64,000 bases of DNA from Streptomyces sp. NBC_00239 (GCF_036194065.1 NZ_CP108095.1:930001-994000), one strand, 5' to 3'; counted from the stretch's first letter, positions 1-8,107 are shown. The notes: a model not told the origin generated them from the letters alone. Program-made: numbers and translations.

Positions 1-325
1 CGATCGTGCCGCCCGCCTCGTGGACCGCCGCGGCGACCTTCTCCCACCCGGCCAGCTGCTCCTCACCGTGGAAGCGGGGCACCCGGTCGCTCTGCCCGGC
101 CGACTCGTGGCCGACGTACGTGCCCTCGGTGACGATCAGGCCCACGCCCGCGGCGGCCCGGCTGCCGTAGTACGACCGCACGTCCTCGCCCGGCACGCCG
201 CCCGGGGAGAACATGCGCGTCATCGGCGCCATGGCGATGCGGTTGGGGACGGTCAGGCCGTTCAGCGCGATGGGCCGGGACAGGAGCTCGGCCGCGCGGG
301 AGGTGGGGGACGTGGTGATGGTCAT
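1..325 (-). CDS. Old Yellow Enzyme-type NADH:flavin oxidoreductase, N-terminal part (cut by left edge)
   Basis: The first 108 residues of a flavin-dependent ene-reductase are present; the rest lies left of the window. The protein begins with ATG at 325 and soon shows the family start of the TIM barrel: LSRPIALNGLTVPNRIAMAP, then MTRMFSPGGVP, a YYGSRAAAGVGLIVTEGT strand and GQSDRVPRFHGEEQLAGW. These are the usual FMN-phosphate and beta-strand signatures of the OYE/12-oxophytodienoate reductase family, which reduces activated C=C bonds with NAD(P)H. It is divergent from a MarR-type regulator at 553, with a 227-base shared promoter region, a common arrangement for OYE genes controlled by an electrophile-sensing MarR protein. 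That link is inference. The family call is strong; the substrate cannot be told. Confidence 0.88.
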   Translation of the reverse strand, partial: MTITTSPTSRAAELLSRPIALNGLTVPNRIAMAPMTRMFSPGGVPGEDVRSYYGSRAAAGVGLIVTEGTYVGHESAGQSDRVPRFHGEEQLAGWEKVAAAVHEAGGTI

Positions 326-420
326 GCGGGTCCTCCTGGTCAGGCCGGGGCTCGGGCGTGGTCCTGCCCGTGGCCGAGGCCGGGGCGGCCGATGGGCACG
401 GCCTGTTCCGACAGCGGGAA

Positions 421-452
421 GTGCATACTACACACGATATGTATCATGCATA
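421..452. promoter_or_regulatory. AT-rich dyad, candidate MarR operator
   Basis: Within a GC-rich promoter region there is an isolated AT-rich block. It contains the near-perfect dyad GATATGTATC (436-445), flanked by TGCATA (422-427) and ATGCAT (446-451). It lies between the divergent OYE gene and the MarR gene, where such regulators bind and repress both promoters. Binding is inferred from position and symmetry only. Confidence 0.4.
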
Positions 453-552
453 TTGCCGGGCGGGGGAAGCGGAACGGCCGTCCCCTACGGCTCCGGGGCG
501 CCCCGGAGCCGGGGATAATGGGCCGCCGGAGCGAGCAGGGAGGCGAGGCAGA

Positions 553-1047
553 GTGCTGGAAAGACTGGAACGGGAGCTGATGCTGCTCTCGCGGCACCAG
601 GTGCTGGCCCGCCGGGAGCGCGAACCCGACCGCCTCGACCGGTCCGCCTACCTGCTGCTCAGCCGGATCGACAGCCAGGGCCCGATGTCCATCGGACAGC
701 TGGCGGAGGCCTTCTGCCTCGACGCCTCGACCGTCAACCGGCAGACCGCCGCCCTGCTCCGCTGCGGCCTGGCCGAACGCGTCGCGGACCCGGACGGCGG
801 CATGGCCCGCAAGCTGCGGATCACCGCCGAGGGCCGGCGCCGCCTCACCGACGACCGTGAGATCAACCGCTCGTGCCTGGCCCGCGTGGTGGCCGATTGG
901 TCCCCGGACGAGATCCGCGCACTGGAGGACGTACTGGTGCGCCTCAACCGCAGCGCCGAAGCCCTGGAGGGCCGCCACTGGCCCCGCCCCGAGGACCCCG
1001 CCGCGCCCGTCTGCGCGACGACACCGCCCGGCTGCCCGACGGATTGA
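553..1047 (+). CDS. MarR-family transcriptional regulator
   Basis: A 164-residue winged-helix regulator. The GTG at 553 was chosen because GGGAGGCGAGG precedes it and the protein then begins VLERLERELMLLSRHQV, the usual N-terminal dimerisation helix. The DNA-binding part is clear: MSIGQLAEAFCLDASTVNRQ is the helix-turn-helix (residues about 47-66), followed by LLRCGLAERVADPDGGMA and KLRITAEGRRRLTDD, the wing and MarR-type continuation. The C-terminus (EDPAAPVCATTPPG) is a loose tail. It is divergent from the OYE gene, so it probably controls that gene and itself. The ligand is unknown; the family often senses phenolics, peroxides or electrophiles. Confidence 0.9.
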   Translation: MLERLERELMLLSRHQVLARREREPDRLDRSAYLLLSRIDSQGPMSIGQLAEAFCLDASTVNRQTAALLRCGLAERVADPDGGMARKLRITAEGRRRLTDDREINRSCLARVVADWSPDEIRALEDVLVRLNRSAEALEGRHWPRPEDPAAPVCATTPPGCPTD

Positions 1048-1164
1048 CGGCGGGGACGGCGGGGAGCCCCGGCCGTCTCCTTACCGGGCCGGGCCGCGGC
1101 CTGCCCACCGCAGGTCGTCGGCCCCATCGTCAAGCGCTGATGCCGACCACCGGCCGCCGGGCCC

Positions 1165-1752
1165 TCACCGGTCGCCTTGGACGCGGGCGTGGAGGTGCTC
1201 GTCGTGCCATCCGTCCGCGTGCAGCAGAGCGCTGCGCATCGTCCCTTCCAGCGCGAATCCGGCCTTCGCGGCCACGCGGCAGGAGGCGGGATTGGCGACG
1301 GAGTGCGTGATCCGGAGCCTGTGCAGACCCAGTTCGTCCAAGGCCCACCGGCTCACCCGGACCGTCGCGTCCGTCACGGCTCCACACCCGCGTCCCGCCG
1401 GCAGCAGCCAGTACAGGAACTCGGCGCTGCCGCCCCGCAAGTCCATGTCCGCGAGCCCGATCAGGCCCACCGGACCGCCGCCGTCCGACCGGCAGATCGC
1501 CCAGATCGCCGCCTGCTCCGCTTCCCACCGCTGCCGCCAGCTCGCGATCTTCTCGCGCGCGCCCTCCAGCGACAGGGTTCCGGGCCGGTTCCACTGCCGG
1601 ACCTCCGGATCGCGGCAGGACTCCACCAGCACCTCGGCGTCGCCGTACGCCCAGGGCCGCAGGTCGAATCCGCTCTCAAGACGGAAGACCGGCTGCTCGC
1701 TGCCGCTCATGCTGCCGGCGGGAACCACGGGAGGTATCGAAACGATCATCAC
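1165..1752 (-). CDS. GNAT-family N-acetyltransferase (RimJ/RimL type)
   Basis: About 195 residues. The fold is recognisable from FDLRPWAYGDAEVLVESCRD near the N-terminus, the acidic strand VGLIGLADMDLRGGSAEFLY, the acetyl-CoA pyrophosphate loop LLPAGRGCGAVTDATVRVSR, and the typical C-terminal motif LHRLRITHSVANPASCRVAA followed by KAGFALEGTMRSALLHADG. This matches the Acetyltransf_3 group, which contains ribosomal-protein and antibiotic or amino-acid acetyltransferases. The start is uncertain: GTG at 1752 and ATG at 1749 follow GATGAGG closely, while an in-frame ATG at 1710 would remove 14 non-conserved residues. It lies on the same strand as the downstream-mapped Lrp gene but 35 bases away from it. 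The substrate is not predictable. Confidence 0.85.
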   Translation of the reverse strand: MMIVSIPPVVPAGSMSGSEQPVFRLESGFDLRPWAYGDAEVLVESCRDPEVRQWNRPGTLSLEGAREKIASWRQRWEAEQAAIWAICRSDGGGPVGLIGLADMDLRGGSAEFLYWLLPAGRGCGAVTDATVRVSRWALDELGLHRLRITHSVANPASCRVAAKAGFALEGTMRSALLHADGWHDEHLHARVQGDR

Positions 1753-1787
1753 CTCATCATGCCAAAGAGCCGACGCGGGCCGATCCG

Positions 1788-2234
1788 CTACGCGCGCGGC
1801 CGCGTCGAGACCGGCCGTTCGAAGAACGTCTCCAGGGCCACGGTCGCCTGAGTGCCGCTCACGCCTTCGATCTCGTACAACCTCCTCAGCACGTCCTGGA
1901 GTTGCTCGGTCGTCTCGGTCCTGACCTTCACCAGCACCGACGCGCTGCCCGCGATGATGTGCGCCTCCTGCAGCTCGGGAATCGCGGCGAACCGCTCACC
2001 GGAGTCGCCCATCCACGCGGACGAGTCGACCATCACGAAGGCCAGTACCCCGCCGCCGACCGCGGCCGGGTCCACATCGACCGTCGTTCGCCGGATCACG
2101 CCCGCGTCGCGGAGCTTGCGCACCCGCTCGTGGGCCGCGCCGGCGGAGAGCCCGACGGCCTTCCCCAGCGCCGCGTACGCCTGCGTGGCGTCCGCCTGCA
2201 GCAGGTCGAGCAGCTTCCGGTCCACATCATCCAT
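1788..2234 (-). CDS. Lrp/AsnC-family transcriptional regulator
   Basis: A 148-residue protein of normal family length. It starts at ATG 2234, seven bases after a GGAGGAG ribosome site. The N-terminal helix-turn-helix is MDDVDRKLLDLLQADA followed by YAALGKAVGLSAGAAHERVR (residues about 20-39) and KLRDAGVIRRTTVDVDP. The C-terminal ligand-binding RAM domain follows (GVLAFVMVDSS, EAHIIAGSASVLVKVRTETT, then the GVSGTQATVALETFFERPV end). Lrp-type proteins form dimers and octamers and sense amino acids. It may read into the GNAT gene, 35 bases on. The upstream inverted repeat at 2285-2314 is a candidate autoregulatory site. Confidence 0.93.
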   Translation of the reverse strand: MDDVDRKLLDLLQADATQAYAALGKAVGLSAGAAHERVRKLRDAGVIRRTTVDVDPAAVGGGVLAFVMVDSSAWMGDSGERFAAIPELQEAHIIAGSASVLVKVRTETTEQLQDVLRRLYEIEGVSGTQATVALETFFERPVSTRPRA

Positions 2235-2284
2235 GACGTCTCCTCCAGACGAATCCCACTCGGCACGCCAGACGGACGATACGA

Positions 2285-2314
2285 CATCCTGCACCGTGCG
2301 CTCACAGCAGGATG
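2285..2314. promoter_or_regulatory. Perfect inverted repeat upstream of the Lrp/AsnC gene
   Basis: CATCCTGC (2285-2292) is repeated exactly in inverse orientation as GCAGGATG (2307-2314), with a 14-base spacer. It lies 50-80 bases before the start of the Lrp/AsnC gene, in the 365-base divergent gap 2235-2599 to the secreted-protein gene. Lrp proteins commonly bind such spaced dyads. Nothing else codes in the gap. Confidence 0.35.
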
Positions 2315-2599
2315 ACGTTCTGCGCCGGGCGGCCGAGCCGTAGGAGGGAGGCAGCTGCGGCCGGACTCCTCGACGCAGCCGACACACCGCGCACGGTGTC
2401 CGGCGCCGCGTCGCGGGCGGCGCGGGGCGCAGGTCGGGACCGAGGAGGCGCTCCGGATGTGACGAGCGCCGCCGACTGCCTCCGCACTCCGCCCCCAACC
2501 CCGAAGAGTCCATAGTCGGCCAGTGGCCGGATGTGTAGGTTTCCGATCGTCGGCCGTGACGGTGATCGCACGGCGGCGTCCACGAGGGGGAAGACGTAC

Positions 2600-3688
2600 G
2601 TGAACGTATCGAGCCTGCTCAAGCGCTGGCGCGTCCGCGCGCTGGCCGTGACCACCACCCTGGCGCTCGCCGGCGGCACGGTGGCCCTGACCTCCACCGC
2701 CGCCCACGCGGCGCCCAGCTTCGGGCGCGCCTACGTGTGGGCCAACTCCCCGGCCCACACGCTCAACACGCCGTACACACCGTCCGCGTCCTACAGTCAC
2801 AACTCCACCGGCGCGACCAACACGGTCGTACGCACCGGAACCGGCCAGTACACGGTCCGGATGCCCAACCTCGGCCGCGTCGGCGGGACCGTGCACGTGA
2901 CCGCCTACGGCGCCACCACGCACACCTGCGGCGTCAACTACTGGACGCCCTCGGGCAGTCGGCTCGACGTACGCGTCAGCTGTTTCACCCGCACCGGCGT
3001 CCGCGTGAACACCGTCTTCACGGCGAGCTACGAGAACACCGCCGCACTCGGCGGCTCCCGGTTCGGGTACGTGTGGGCCAACCAGCCCACCAGCCCCTCG
3101 TACACCCCCGCGGCCTCCTACCAGTTCAACTCCTCCGGCGCGGCCAACACCATCACCCGCTCCGGCACCGGAAGTTACACGGTTCGGCTGCCCTCGATCG
3201 GCTCCGACGCCGGACACGTCCAGGTGACTGCCTACGGTGACATGGCGGCCCGCTGCAAGGTCGGGAACTGGTACGCCTCCGGTACCGCCCAGCTGATCAA
3301 CGTCCGCTGCACCAACGCGGCGGGCGGCAACAAGGACCACCGGTTCACGCTCACGTACACGCGCGCGACCGGGCTGCTGCGCACCACGCCCGCCGCGTAC
3401 GCGTGGGCCAACCAGCCGACCACCGCCGGCTACAACCCGGCCCCCTCGTACGCGTACAACTCCTCGGGGGTCGTGAACCGGATCGCCCGGGTCAGCCGGG
3501 GCGTCTACCGCTTCCACCCCGCCAACATGCCGCTCGGCCGGGGCAACGTGCAGGTGACGGCCTACGGCCACGACTCCACGTACTGCAAGGTGGACTTCTG
3601 GACGCCGAGCACGGGCGTGCAGATCCGCTGCTTCACCGTCACCGGTGCACCGACGGACACCTATTACGACGTGTCCTTCCAGCGCTGA
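2600..3688 (+). CDS. Secreted protein of three cysteine-paired beta-rich repeats, function unknown
   Basis: I do not recognise a named family. GTG at 2600 follows GAGGGGG at 2584-2590. The 362-residue product begins with a Sec signal peptide (LLKRWRVRALAVTTTLALAG, then a segment ending AHAAP, cleaved near residue 38). The rest is three copies of a unit of roughly 105 residues. Each copy opens with YVWAN or YAWAN, then PSYTPAASYQFNSSGAANTI-like sequence, a TGSYTVRLP strand, a G.VQVTAYG strand, and a pair of cysteines (TCGVNYWTP...VSC; RCKVGNWYA...VRC; YCKVDFWTP...IRC). One disulfide per repeat is likely. A cell-envelope or extracellular binding role is plausible but unproven. A strong hairpin ends the gene. 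Confidence 0.85.
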   Translation: MNVSSLLKRWRVRALAVTTTLALAGGTVALTSTAAHAAPSFGRAYVWANSPAHTLNTPYTPSASYSHNSTGATNTVVRTGTGQYTVRMPNLGRVGGTVHVTAYGATTHTCGVNYWTPSGSRLDVRVSCFTRTGVRVNTVFTASYENTAALGGSRFGYVWANQPTSPSYTPAASYQFNSSGAANTITRSGTGSYTVRLPSIGSDAGHVQVTAYGDMAARCKVGNWYASGTAQLINVRCTNAAGGNKDHRFTLTYTRATGLLRTTPAAYAWANQPTTAGYNPAPSYAYNSSGVVNRIARVSRGVYRFHPANMPLGRGNVQVTAYGHDSTYCKVDFWTPSTGVQIRCFTVTGAPTDTYYDVSFQR

Positions 3689-3736
3689 CCCCGGCCCGGA
3701 CCCTCCGGCGCGCGCCGGCCCGCTTCGCCGAGCGGA

Positions 3737-3760
3737 CCGGCGCGCGTCGCCGCGCGCCGG
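3737..3760. terminator. Bidirectional hairpin between convergent genes
   Basis: CCGGCGCGCG and CGCGCGCCGG pair perfectly (10 bp) around a TCGC loop. The hairpin lies between the convergent secreted-protein gene (stop 3688) and the serine hydrolase gene (stop 3789). There is no U-tract, as is usual in streptomycetes. Confidence 0.7.
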
Positions 3761-3788
3761 TCAGGTCAGAGCAGGTCCTGCCCGCCCG

Positions 3789-5060
3789 TCAGCCGGTCGG
3801 GGCCGGTGCGGGGGGCGCGTCGCCGCACAGGGCCTCGCGCCGGAACGTCAGCAGGGCGTCGTCGATGGGATGGCGCTGCGGCCGCCCCGAGGCGTCCGGC
3901 TTGTTCCACCGCTGGAGGTTGACCGCGACGGACAGCCGGCGTTCGCCGTCGGCCCGGGTCAGGGAGAGCGTTCCGGCTCCCCAGACCGTGCCGTCGTGGC
4001 CCCAGAAGGTTCCGCACCCCGGGATGACGACCTTGTGCAGGCCGAGGCCGTACTCGATCATCGAGCCGTCCAGGGCGCGGACGGGGACCGTGCGCTGCAT
4101 CTCCGCCAGCGACGACTCGTTGACGATGCCGCCGGCGAGCAGCCTGTCGTAGAAGCGGTTGAGGTCCTCCATGGTCGACACGAGGGCGGCGCCCACGCCC
4201 GTCCAGGACATGTCGTAGACGCTGTAGTCGCGCGGCGGATCGATCAGGCCGTACAGCCCCTCGTACATCCGGGAGTGCGGGCCCTTGATGCGGGGACCGG
4301 TCGGGAATCCGGTGTGGCGCAGGCCGGCCCGCTCGATGACGTTGCGGGTGATGTAGTCCTCGGCGGTGGTACCGGTCACCCGCGCCAGGAGTTCGCCGAG
4401 GAGCAGGGTGTTGGTGTTGGAGTACACCCCGACGGGGGCGCCGGGCTCGGCGGCCGGAGGCGCCGCGAGGCCCAGTTCGATCAGCTCGACCGGGCTGAAC
4501 CGCCGGTACCGGTTGTCGTCCAGGCTCCTGCCCGAGGCGTCCGGCCCGGAGGGCAGTCCCTGGAGGGACGGGAACGCGTACGGGATGTAGTCCGGGATGC
4601 CGCTGGTGTGGTTGAGCAGCATCCGGACCGTGATCTTCCGGCCGCGCTCGCCCGGCACCAGGTGCGGCAGGTGGTCGCCGATCGGCGCGTCGAGACGGAT
4701 CCGCCCCTGTTCGACCTGCTGCATGACGGCGGCGGCGGTGAAGGTCTTGGTGATGCTGCCGACGCGGTGCCGCAGCCCGGGGCTGACGGGCCGGCCGGTC
4801 CCGAGGTCGGCGACCCCGGAGGCGCCGCGCCACGTCCGGCCGGCGTCGCGCACCTCCGCGTACACCCCGGGCACACCCGCGCGGTGCACGTCGTCCATGG
4901 CGGCCTTCAGCCCCGCGGGGTCGAGGGCGGAAGCGGCGGCGGGGACGGGAACAGGTGCGCTGGCGGGGCCGGAGACGGGGGCTGCTGCCACCGTGCCCGC
5001 GCCGACGCTCAGCGCGGCCGCGCTCGCGCACCACACCAGTCGGATCCTTCGTGTCTTCAC
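3789..5060 (-). CDS. Secreted serine beta-lactamase-like hydrolase (class C / D-alanyl-D-alanine carboxypeptidase type)
   Basis: A 423-residue protein of the serine beta-lactamase/penicillin-binding family. GTG at 5060 follows GAAAGGAC. A signal peptide is visible (KTRRIRLVWCASAAALSVGA, cleavage after a VAAAP-type site). The catalytic tetrad motif is SITK (in HRVGSITKTFTAAAV, near residue 105). The second motif is Y-S-N in GVYSNTNTLLLGELLARVTG, and the third is HDG in FWGHDGTVWGAGTLSL. The arrangement fits the Streptomyces R61 carboxypeptidase group, which acts on peptidoglycan-like peptides or esters outside the cell. The MLLNHTSGIPDY motif is also typical of the family. An esterase gene lies upstream on the same strand, 89 bases away. 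The real substrate is unknown. Confidence 0.92.
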   Translation of the reverse strand: MKTRRIRLVWCASAAALSVGAGTVAAAPVSGPASAPVPVPAAASALDPAGLKAAMDDVHRAGVPGVYAEVRDAGRTWRGASGVADLGTGRPVSPGLRHRVGSITKTFTAAAVMQQVEQGRIRLDAPIGDHLPHLVPGERGRKITVRMLLNHTSGIPDYIPYAFPSLQGLPSGPDASGRSLDDNRYRRFSPVELIELGLAAPPAAEPGAPVGVYSNTNTLLLGELLARVTGTTAEDYITRNVIERAGLRHTGFPTGPRIKGPHSRMYEGLYGLIDPPRDYSVYDMSWTGVGAALVSTMEDLNRFYDRLLAGGIVNESSLAEMQRTVPVRALDGSMIEYGLGLHKVVIPGCGTFWGHDGTVWGAGTLSLTRADGERRLSVAVNLQRWNKPDASGRPQRHPIDDALLTFRREALCGDAPPAPAPTG

Positions 5061-5149
5061 GACGTGCGTCCTTTCGTCGGGGTTGGGTCGGGGCGACGGC
5101 AATCGCCGCCCCGTACTGCACCGTGCGCGGCTGCTGCCACGCCCGCCGC

Positions 5150-6079
5150 CTACTCGGCCAGCGCGCGGCGCAGGGCTTCGCCGAGTTCGGTCATCTGCCG
5201 CTGGGACACGTCGGCGGAGAGGATCGCCTGCGATCCGTGGAAGGTGCCGGCCCACTGGTGCAGTTCGACGGGTACGCCCGCCTGCAGCATGCGCAGCGCG
5301 TACGTGATGTCGACGTCGCGGTACGGGCAGAACTCGGCGGTGGCCAGGTAGGCGGGCGGCAGCCCCGCCAGGTCGGCGGCCCGCGCCGGGGCGGCGTACG
5401 GTGTCGCGGGCGCGGAGCCCAGCCAGTGCCGCCACGAGGCGAGCATGTGCGCGCGGCCCCCGCCGATCGTGTTGGCGAGCGGCGCCGTCGACCACGTCTG
5501 CGGCCGGTCGTCGAGTGCGGGCTGGTTGAGCAGTTGGAAGCGGATCGGCGGGCCCTGCTCGTCCCGGGCCCGCAGCGCCACGGCGGCCGCGATCGAGGCG
5601 CCGGAACTGTGGCCTCCGACCGCGATGCGCGCCGGGTCGACGCCGAGTTCGGCGGCGTGTGCGGCCGTCCAGGTCAGCGCCGCGTAGGCGTCGTCGAGGG
5701 CGGCCGGGAAGGGGTGTTCGGGGGCCACCCGGTAGCCCACCGACACCACGACCGCGCCGGAGGCGGCCGCGACCCGGGCGGCCCACGGGTGTTCGGTGTC
5801 CAGGTCGCCCATGACCCAGGAGCCGCCGTGCAGCCAGACGACGGCGCCCTGCGGCCGGTGCGGCCCGTGCGGCCGGTAGATCCGCACCGGGACGTCCGGG
5901 TTGCCGGCGCCGGGGCTGCCGAGGTCACCGGGCACGGTGCGGTCCGCTATCTCCATGCCGGAGGTGTCGGGCAGGGGCGCAGCGGCGGCCCGCGCGGCGT
6001 AGTTCTTGCGGTCGGTGGCGGGGTCGGCGAGCTCGATCCGCGGGACCAACGGGATGAATGCTTCCAGTTCGGGATCCAT
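5150..6079 (-). CDS. Alpha/beta hydrolase, hormone-sensitive-lipase (HSL) family esterase
   Basis: About 309 residues. The oxyanion motif HGG is in VVWLHGGSWVMGDLDTEHPW, and the nucleophile elbow is GGHSSGAS (residues about 165-172); the HSL family usually has GDSAGG, so the S-S variant is mildly unusual. The acid lies around FCPYRDVDITYALRM and the catalytic histidine in HQWAGTFHGSQ. The N-terminal cap resembles FIPLVPRIELADPATDRKNY-type esterases. I chose ATG 6079 (MDPELEAF), nine bases after GAGG; ATG 6088 is possible but sits directly on that GAGG. The gene is divergent from a PucR-type regulator 110 bases away, which may control it. The natural ester substrate is unknown. Confidence 0.9.
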   Translation of the reverse strand: MDPELEAFIPLVPRIELADPATDRKNYAARAAAAPLPDTSGMEIADRTVPGDLGSPGAGNPDVPVRIYRPHGPHRPQGAVVWLHGGSWVMGDLDTEHPWAARVAAASGAVVVSVGYRVAPEHPFPAALDDAYAALTWTAAHAAELGVDPARIAVGGHSSGASIAAAVALRARDEQGPPIRFQLLNQPALDDRPQTWSTAPLANTIGGGRAHMLASWRHWLGSAPATPYAAPARAADLAGLPPAYLATAEFCPYRDVDITYALRMLQAGVPVELHQWAGTFHGSQAILSADVSQRQMTELGEALRRALAE

Positions 6080-6188
6080 GCCGGTCATCCTCACAGTCGC
6101 CGTCGCCCGGAATCGTCCGCCGTCCGTCGGGCGTCGCGCCCCGATCGCGCGCCGTTCGGCGCACCGGCCGGCGCCTATCCTTGGCGCC

Positions 6189-7307
6189 ATGGAGGCCCTG
6201 GCCGAACGGCTGTCGCACCTTGATTCGCACGTCGAAGGCGCGATACGCGTCGTCGCGTTCTACGACACGTTGATGCGCCGCCGGGTGGACCTGCCGGCGC
6301 TCGCCCGGTCCTCCGCGGGCCTCGCCGAGTGCGTGGCCGGGATCCGGCTGCACGGCACGGGCCAGGTGATCCGCGTCGCGCCCGACGGCAGGCAGGCGTC
6401 GGCCCCGCCGGCGCCCGCGTCCAGCACGGCGCCGATCACCCTCGACGAGGAGGAGATCGGCACGGTGTGGCTGGAGCGCGGCACCCCGCCGGGTCCGCTC
6501 GACGAGGTGCTCCTGGACCGGCTCGCCATCGCCGCGGCGGCCGTGGCGGAACGGTACGGCCCGGCCCGCACCACCATGGCCGACCCCGCCCTCGTCGAAC
6601 TGGTCGTCAGCGCCGACGGCGACGAGGCGGCCAGAGCGCGGGCGTTGCGGCTCCTGGGCTTCGCCGCCGACCAGCCGGTCCGCGTCGCCGCGGTACGGTC
6701 ACGGCTCCCGCTCGACCGGATCGGCGGCCTGGTCTGCGCGGGCCGGACGGTGAAGGCGGCGCCACTGGCCGACGTGGGCGTCATCCTGGCCACCACCATC
6801 GACGCGTCCCGCTTCCCGCCCGGCGTACGCGCGGGCATCGCCGCCGGCCCCGCCCCTCGACCTGCCGCCGGATCCGGCCCGGGTTCCGGCTCGGGCTCGG
6901 GCTCGGGCCCTGGGCCAGGCCCGGGGTCCGCCGGGAACCTGGCCCGGTCCTGGCAGGAGGCCCGCACCGCCCTGCGCTTCACCGGCCCCCGCGAAGCCGT
7001 CGTCCGTTACGAGGACTTGGGCGCGCTGGCCCTTCTCGCCGAGATACCGCAGGACGCCTCGCGCGCGAACGCGGACGTGGCCGCGGTCGCCCGGGTGGCC
7101 GCCAGTGCGGAGGACCTGGAGACGCTGGAGGTCTTCTGCGCCACCGGATCGCTCCGCCGGGCCGCCGACCTCCTCCACCTCCACCACAGCAGCGTCGCCC
7201 GCCGGCTCGAACAGATCACGAAGACCCTGGGCATCGAACTCACCACCCCCACGGGCCTGATGCGGGCCGGACTCGCCCTCGGCGCATGGCGCCTTCTCGA
7301 CACCTGA
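6189..7307 (+). CDS. PucR/CdaR-type transcriptional regulator with C-terminal helix-turn-helix
   Basis: A 372-residue regulator starting at ATG 6189. The C-terminal PucR_2-type HTH is clear: ETLEVFCATGSLRRAADLLH then LHHSSVARRLEQITKTLGIE (about 310-355), which recurs in CdaR and PucR proteins. The upstream part is a sensor-like region (VIRVAPDGRQ; ITLDEEEIGTVWLERGTPPG) and a middle regulatory domain (RALRLLGFAADQPVRVAAVR). An odd low-complexity linker of alternating GSGS and GPGP lies near residues 232-246 (bases about 6877-6925). It is divergent from the esterase and 29 bases ahead of a GNAT gene, which may be its operon partner. The ligand is unknown. Confidence 0.85.
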   Translation: MEALAERLSHLDSHVEGAIRVVAFYDTLMRRRVDLPALARSSAGLAECVAGIRLHGTGQVIRVAPDGRQASAPPAPASSTAPITLDEEEIGTVWLERGTPPGPLDEVLLDRLAIAAAAVAERYGPARTTMADPALVELVVSADGDEAARARALRLLGFAADQPVRVAAVRSRLPLDRIGGLVCAGRTVKAAPLADVGVILATTIDASRFPPGVRAGIAAGPAPRPAAGSGPGSGSGSGSGPGPGPGSAGNLARSWQEARTALRFTGPREAVVRYEDLGALALLAEIPQDASRANADVAAVARVAASAEDLETLEVFCATGSLRRAADLLHLHHSSVARRLEQITKTLGIELTTPTGLMRAGLALGAWRLLDT

Positions 7308-7336
7308 ACCGGCGCCCCGCTGTTTATGATCATGCG

Positions 7337-7945
7337 ATGAACGCCGACTCCCCCGCGCGTCCCCCGGCCCCCGTCATTCCCATCGCCCCCGTCACCCTCG
7401 ACGCCGCCGCGACGGCGACCGCTCCCGCCCTCCTGCTGCGCCCCTGGCACCCGGACGACGTCGCCGCACTGGTCGAGGCGTACCGGGATCCCGGCCTGCG
7501 CCGTTGGGCCGCCGCACCTATCGACGGCGAGGACGAGGGGCTGCGCTGGGTCCGGGCCCAGGAACAGGGCTGGGCCACGGGCGGACGGTTCTGCTTCGCC
7601 GTCCTGGAGGCGGCCGCCGACACGGCGCCGGCGCGGCTGGTGGGCAGCGTGGTGCTCAAGGAGGTCGCGCCCGGCAAGCCGTCCGCCGAGGTCGGCTACT
7701 GGACGTCGGCGGGTGCCCGCGGCCGGGGCGTGGCCCCCCGCGCCCTCGACGCCCTCGGCGCCTGGTCGTTCGACGCCTTCCGGTCCGGCGGCCTGGAACG
7801 CCTCGACCTCCTCCACCAGGTCGACAACCCGGCGTCCTGCCGCGTGGCGGAGAAGTGCGGGTACGGCTTCGAGCGGATTCTGCCGGCGCTGCCCCCCGCC
7901 TTCCCCCTCGACGGCCACCTGCACGTCCGGCGCGCAACCCCCTGA
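7337..7945 (+). CDS. GNAT-family N-acetyltransferase
   Basis: A 202-residue acetyltransferase of the Acetyltransf_3 type. It begins at ATG 7337 (MNADSPARPPAP). The conserved parts are LLLRPWHPDDVAALVEAYRD, the strand ARLVGSVVLKEVAPGKPSAE, VGYWTSAGARGRGVAPRALD (the CoA-binding R-G-R-G-V-A loop), and LERLDLLHQVDNPASCRVAE then KCGYGFERIL. The first 33 residues are proline-alanine rich and not conserved. The gene follows the PucR-type regulator by 29 bases, so both are likely on one transcript. A stem-loop at 8038-8063 could end it. The substrate is not predictable. Confidence 0.88.
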   Translation: MNADSPARPPAPVIPIAPVTLDAAATATAPALLLRPWHPDDVAALVEAYRDPGLRRWAAAPIDGEDEGLRWVRAQEQGWATGGRFCFAVLEAAADTAPARLVGSVVLKEVAPGKPSAEVGYWTSAGARGRGVAPRALDALGAWSFDAFRSGGLERLDLLHQVDNPASCRVAEKCGYGFERILPALPPAFPLDGHLHVRRATP

Positions 7946-8030
7946 ACCCGTACGGGAAACCCGGCCCGTCACCGGACGCCGACAACGGATCCTGTGGGGC
8001 GATTGCTGGGAGCGTCCCTCTTTCGGGAAC

Positions 8031-8063
8031 GAAAAAAGGCAAGGGGAAAACTCACTCCTTGCC
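8031..8063 (-). terminator. Intrinsic terminator hairpin with a U-tract readable on the minus strand
   Basis: GGCAAGG (8038-8044) pairs with CCTTGCC (8057-8063). The six A residues at 8032-8037 become a run of U in a minus-strand transcript, giving a classic rho-independent shape. On the plus strand it is followed only by ATGCTTAATTTATA, yet it could still end the GNAT gene. No minus-strand gene is visible immediately to its right. Confidence 0.55.
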
Positions 8064-8084
8064 ATGCTTAATTTATACCGCACT

Positions 8085-8107
8085 GGGGGGCTTGCGGCAA
8101 GGCCCCC
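8085..8107. promoter_or_regulatory. Rifamycin-associated element (RAE) upstream of helR
   Basis: Bases 8087-8105 read GGGGCTTGCGGCAAGGCCC, the 19-bp inverted-repeat rifamycin-associated element known upstream of rifamycin-inactivation genes and of helR in actinomycetes. Here one more G and C extend it on each side to 8085 and 8107. An AT-rich stretch TTAATTTATA (8068-8077) lies just before it and may be a -10 region, which would put the element at the transcript start. The 371-base gap 7946-8316 holds only the hairpin at 8038-8063 and this element. The match is read directly; inducibility is inferred from the known family. Confidence 0.9.
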
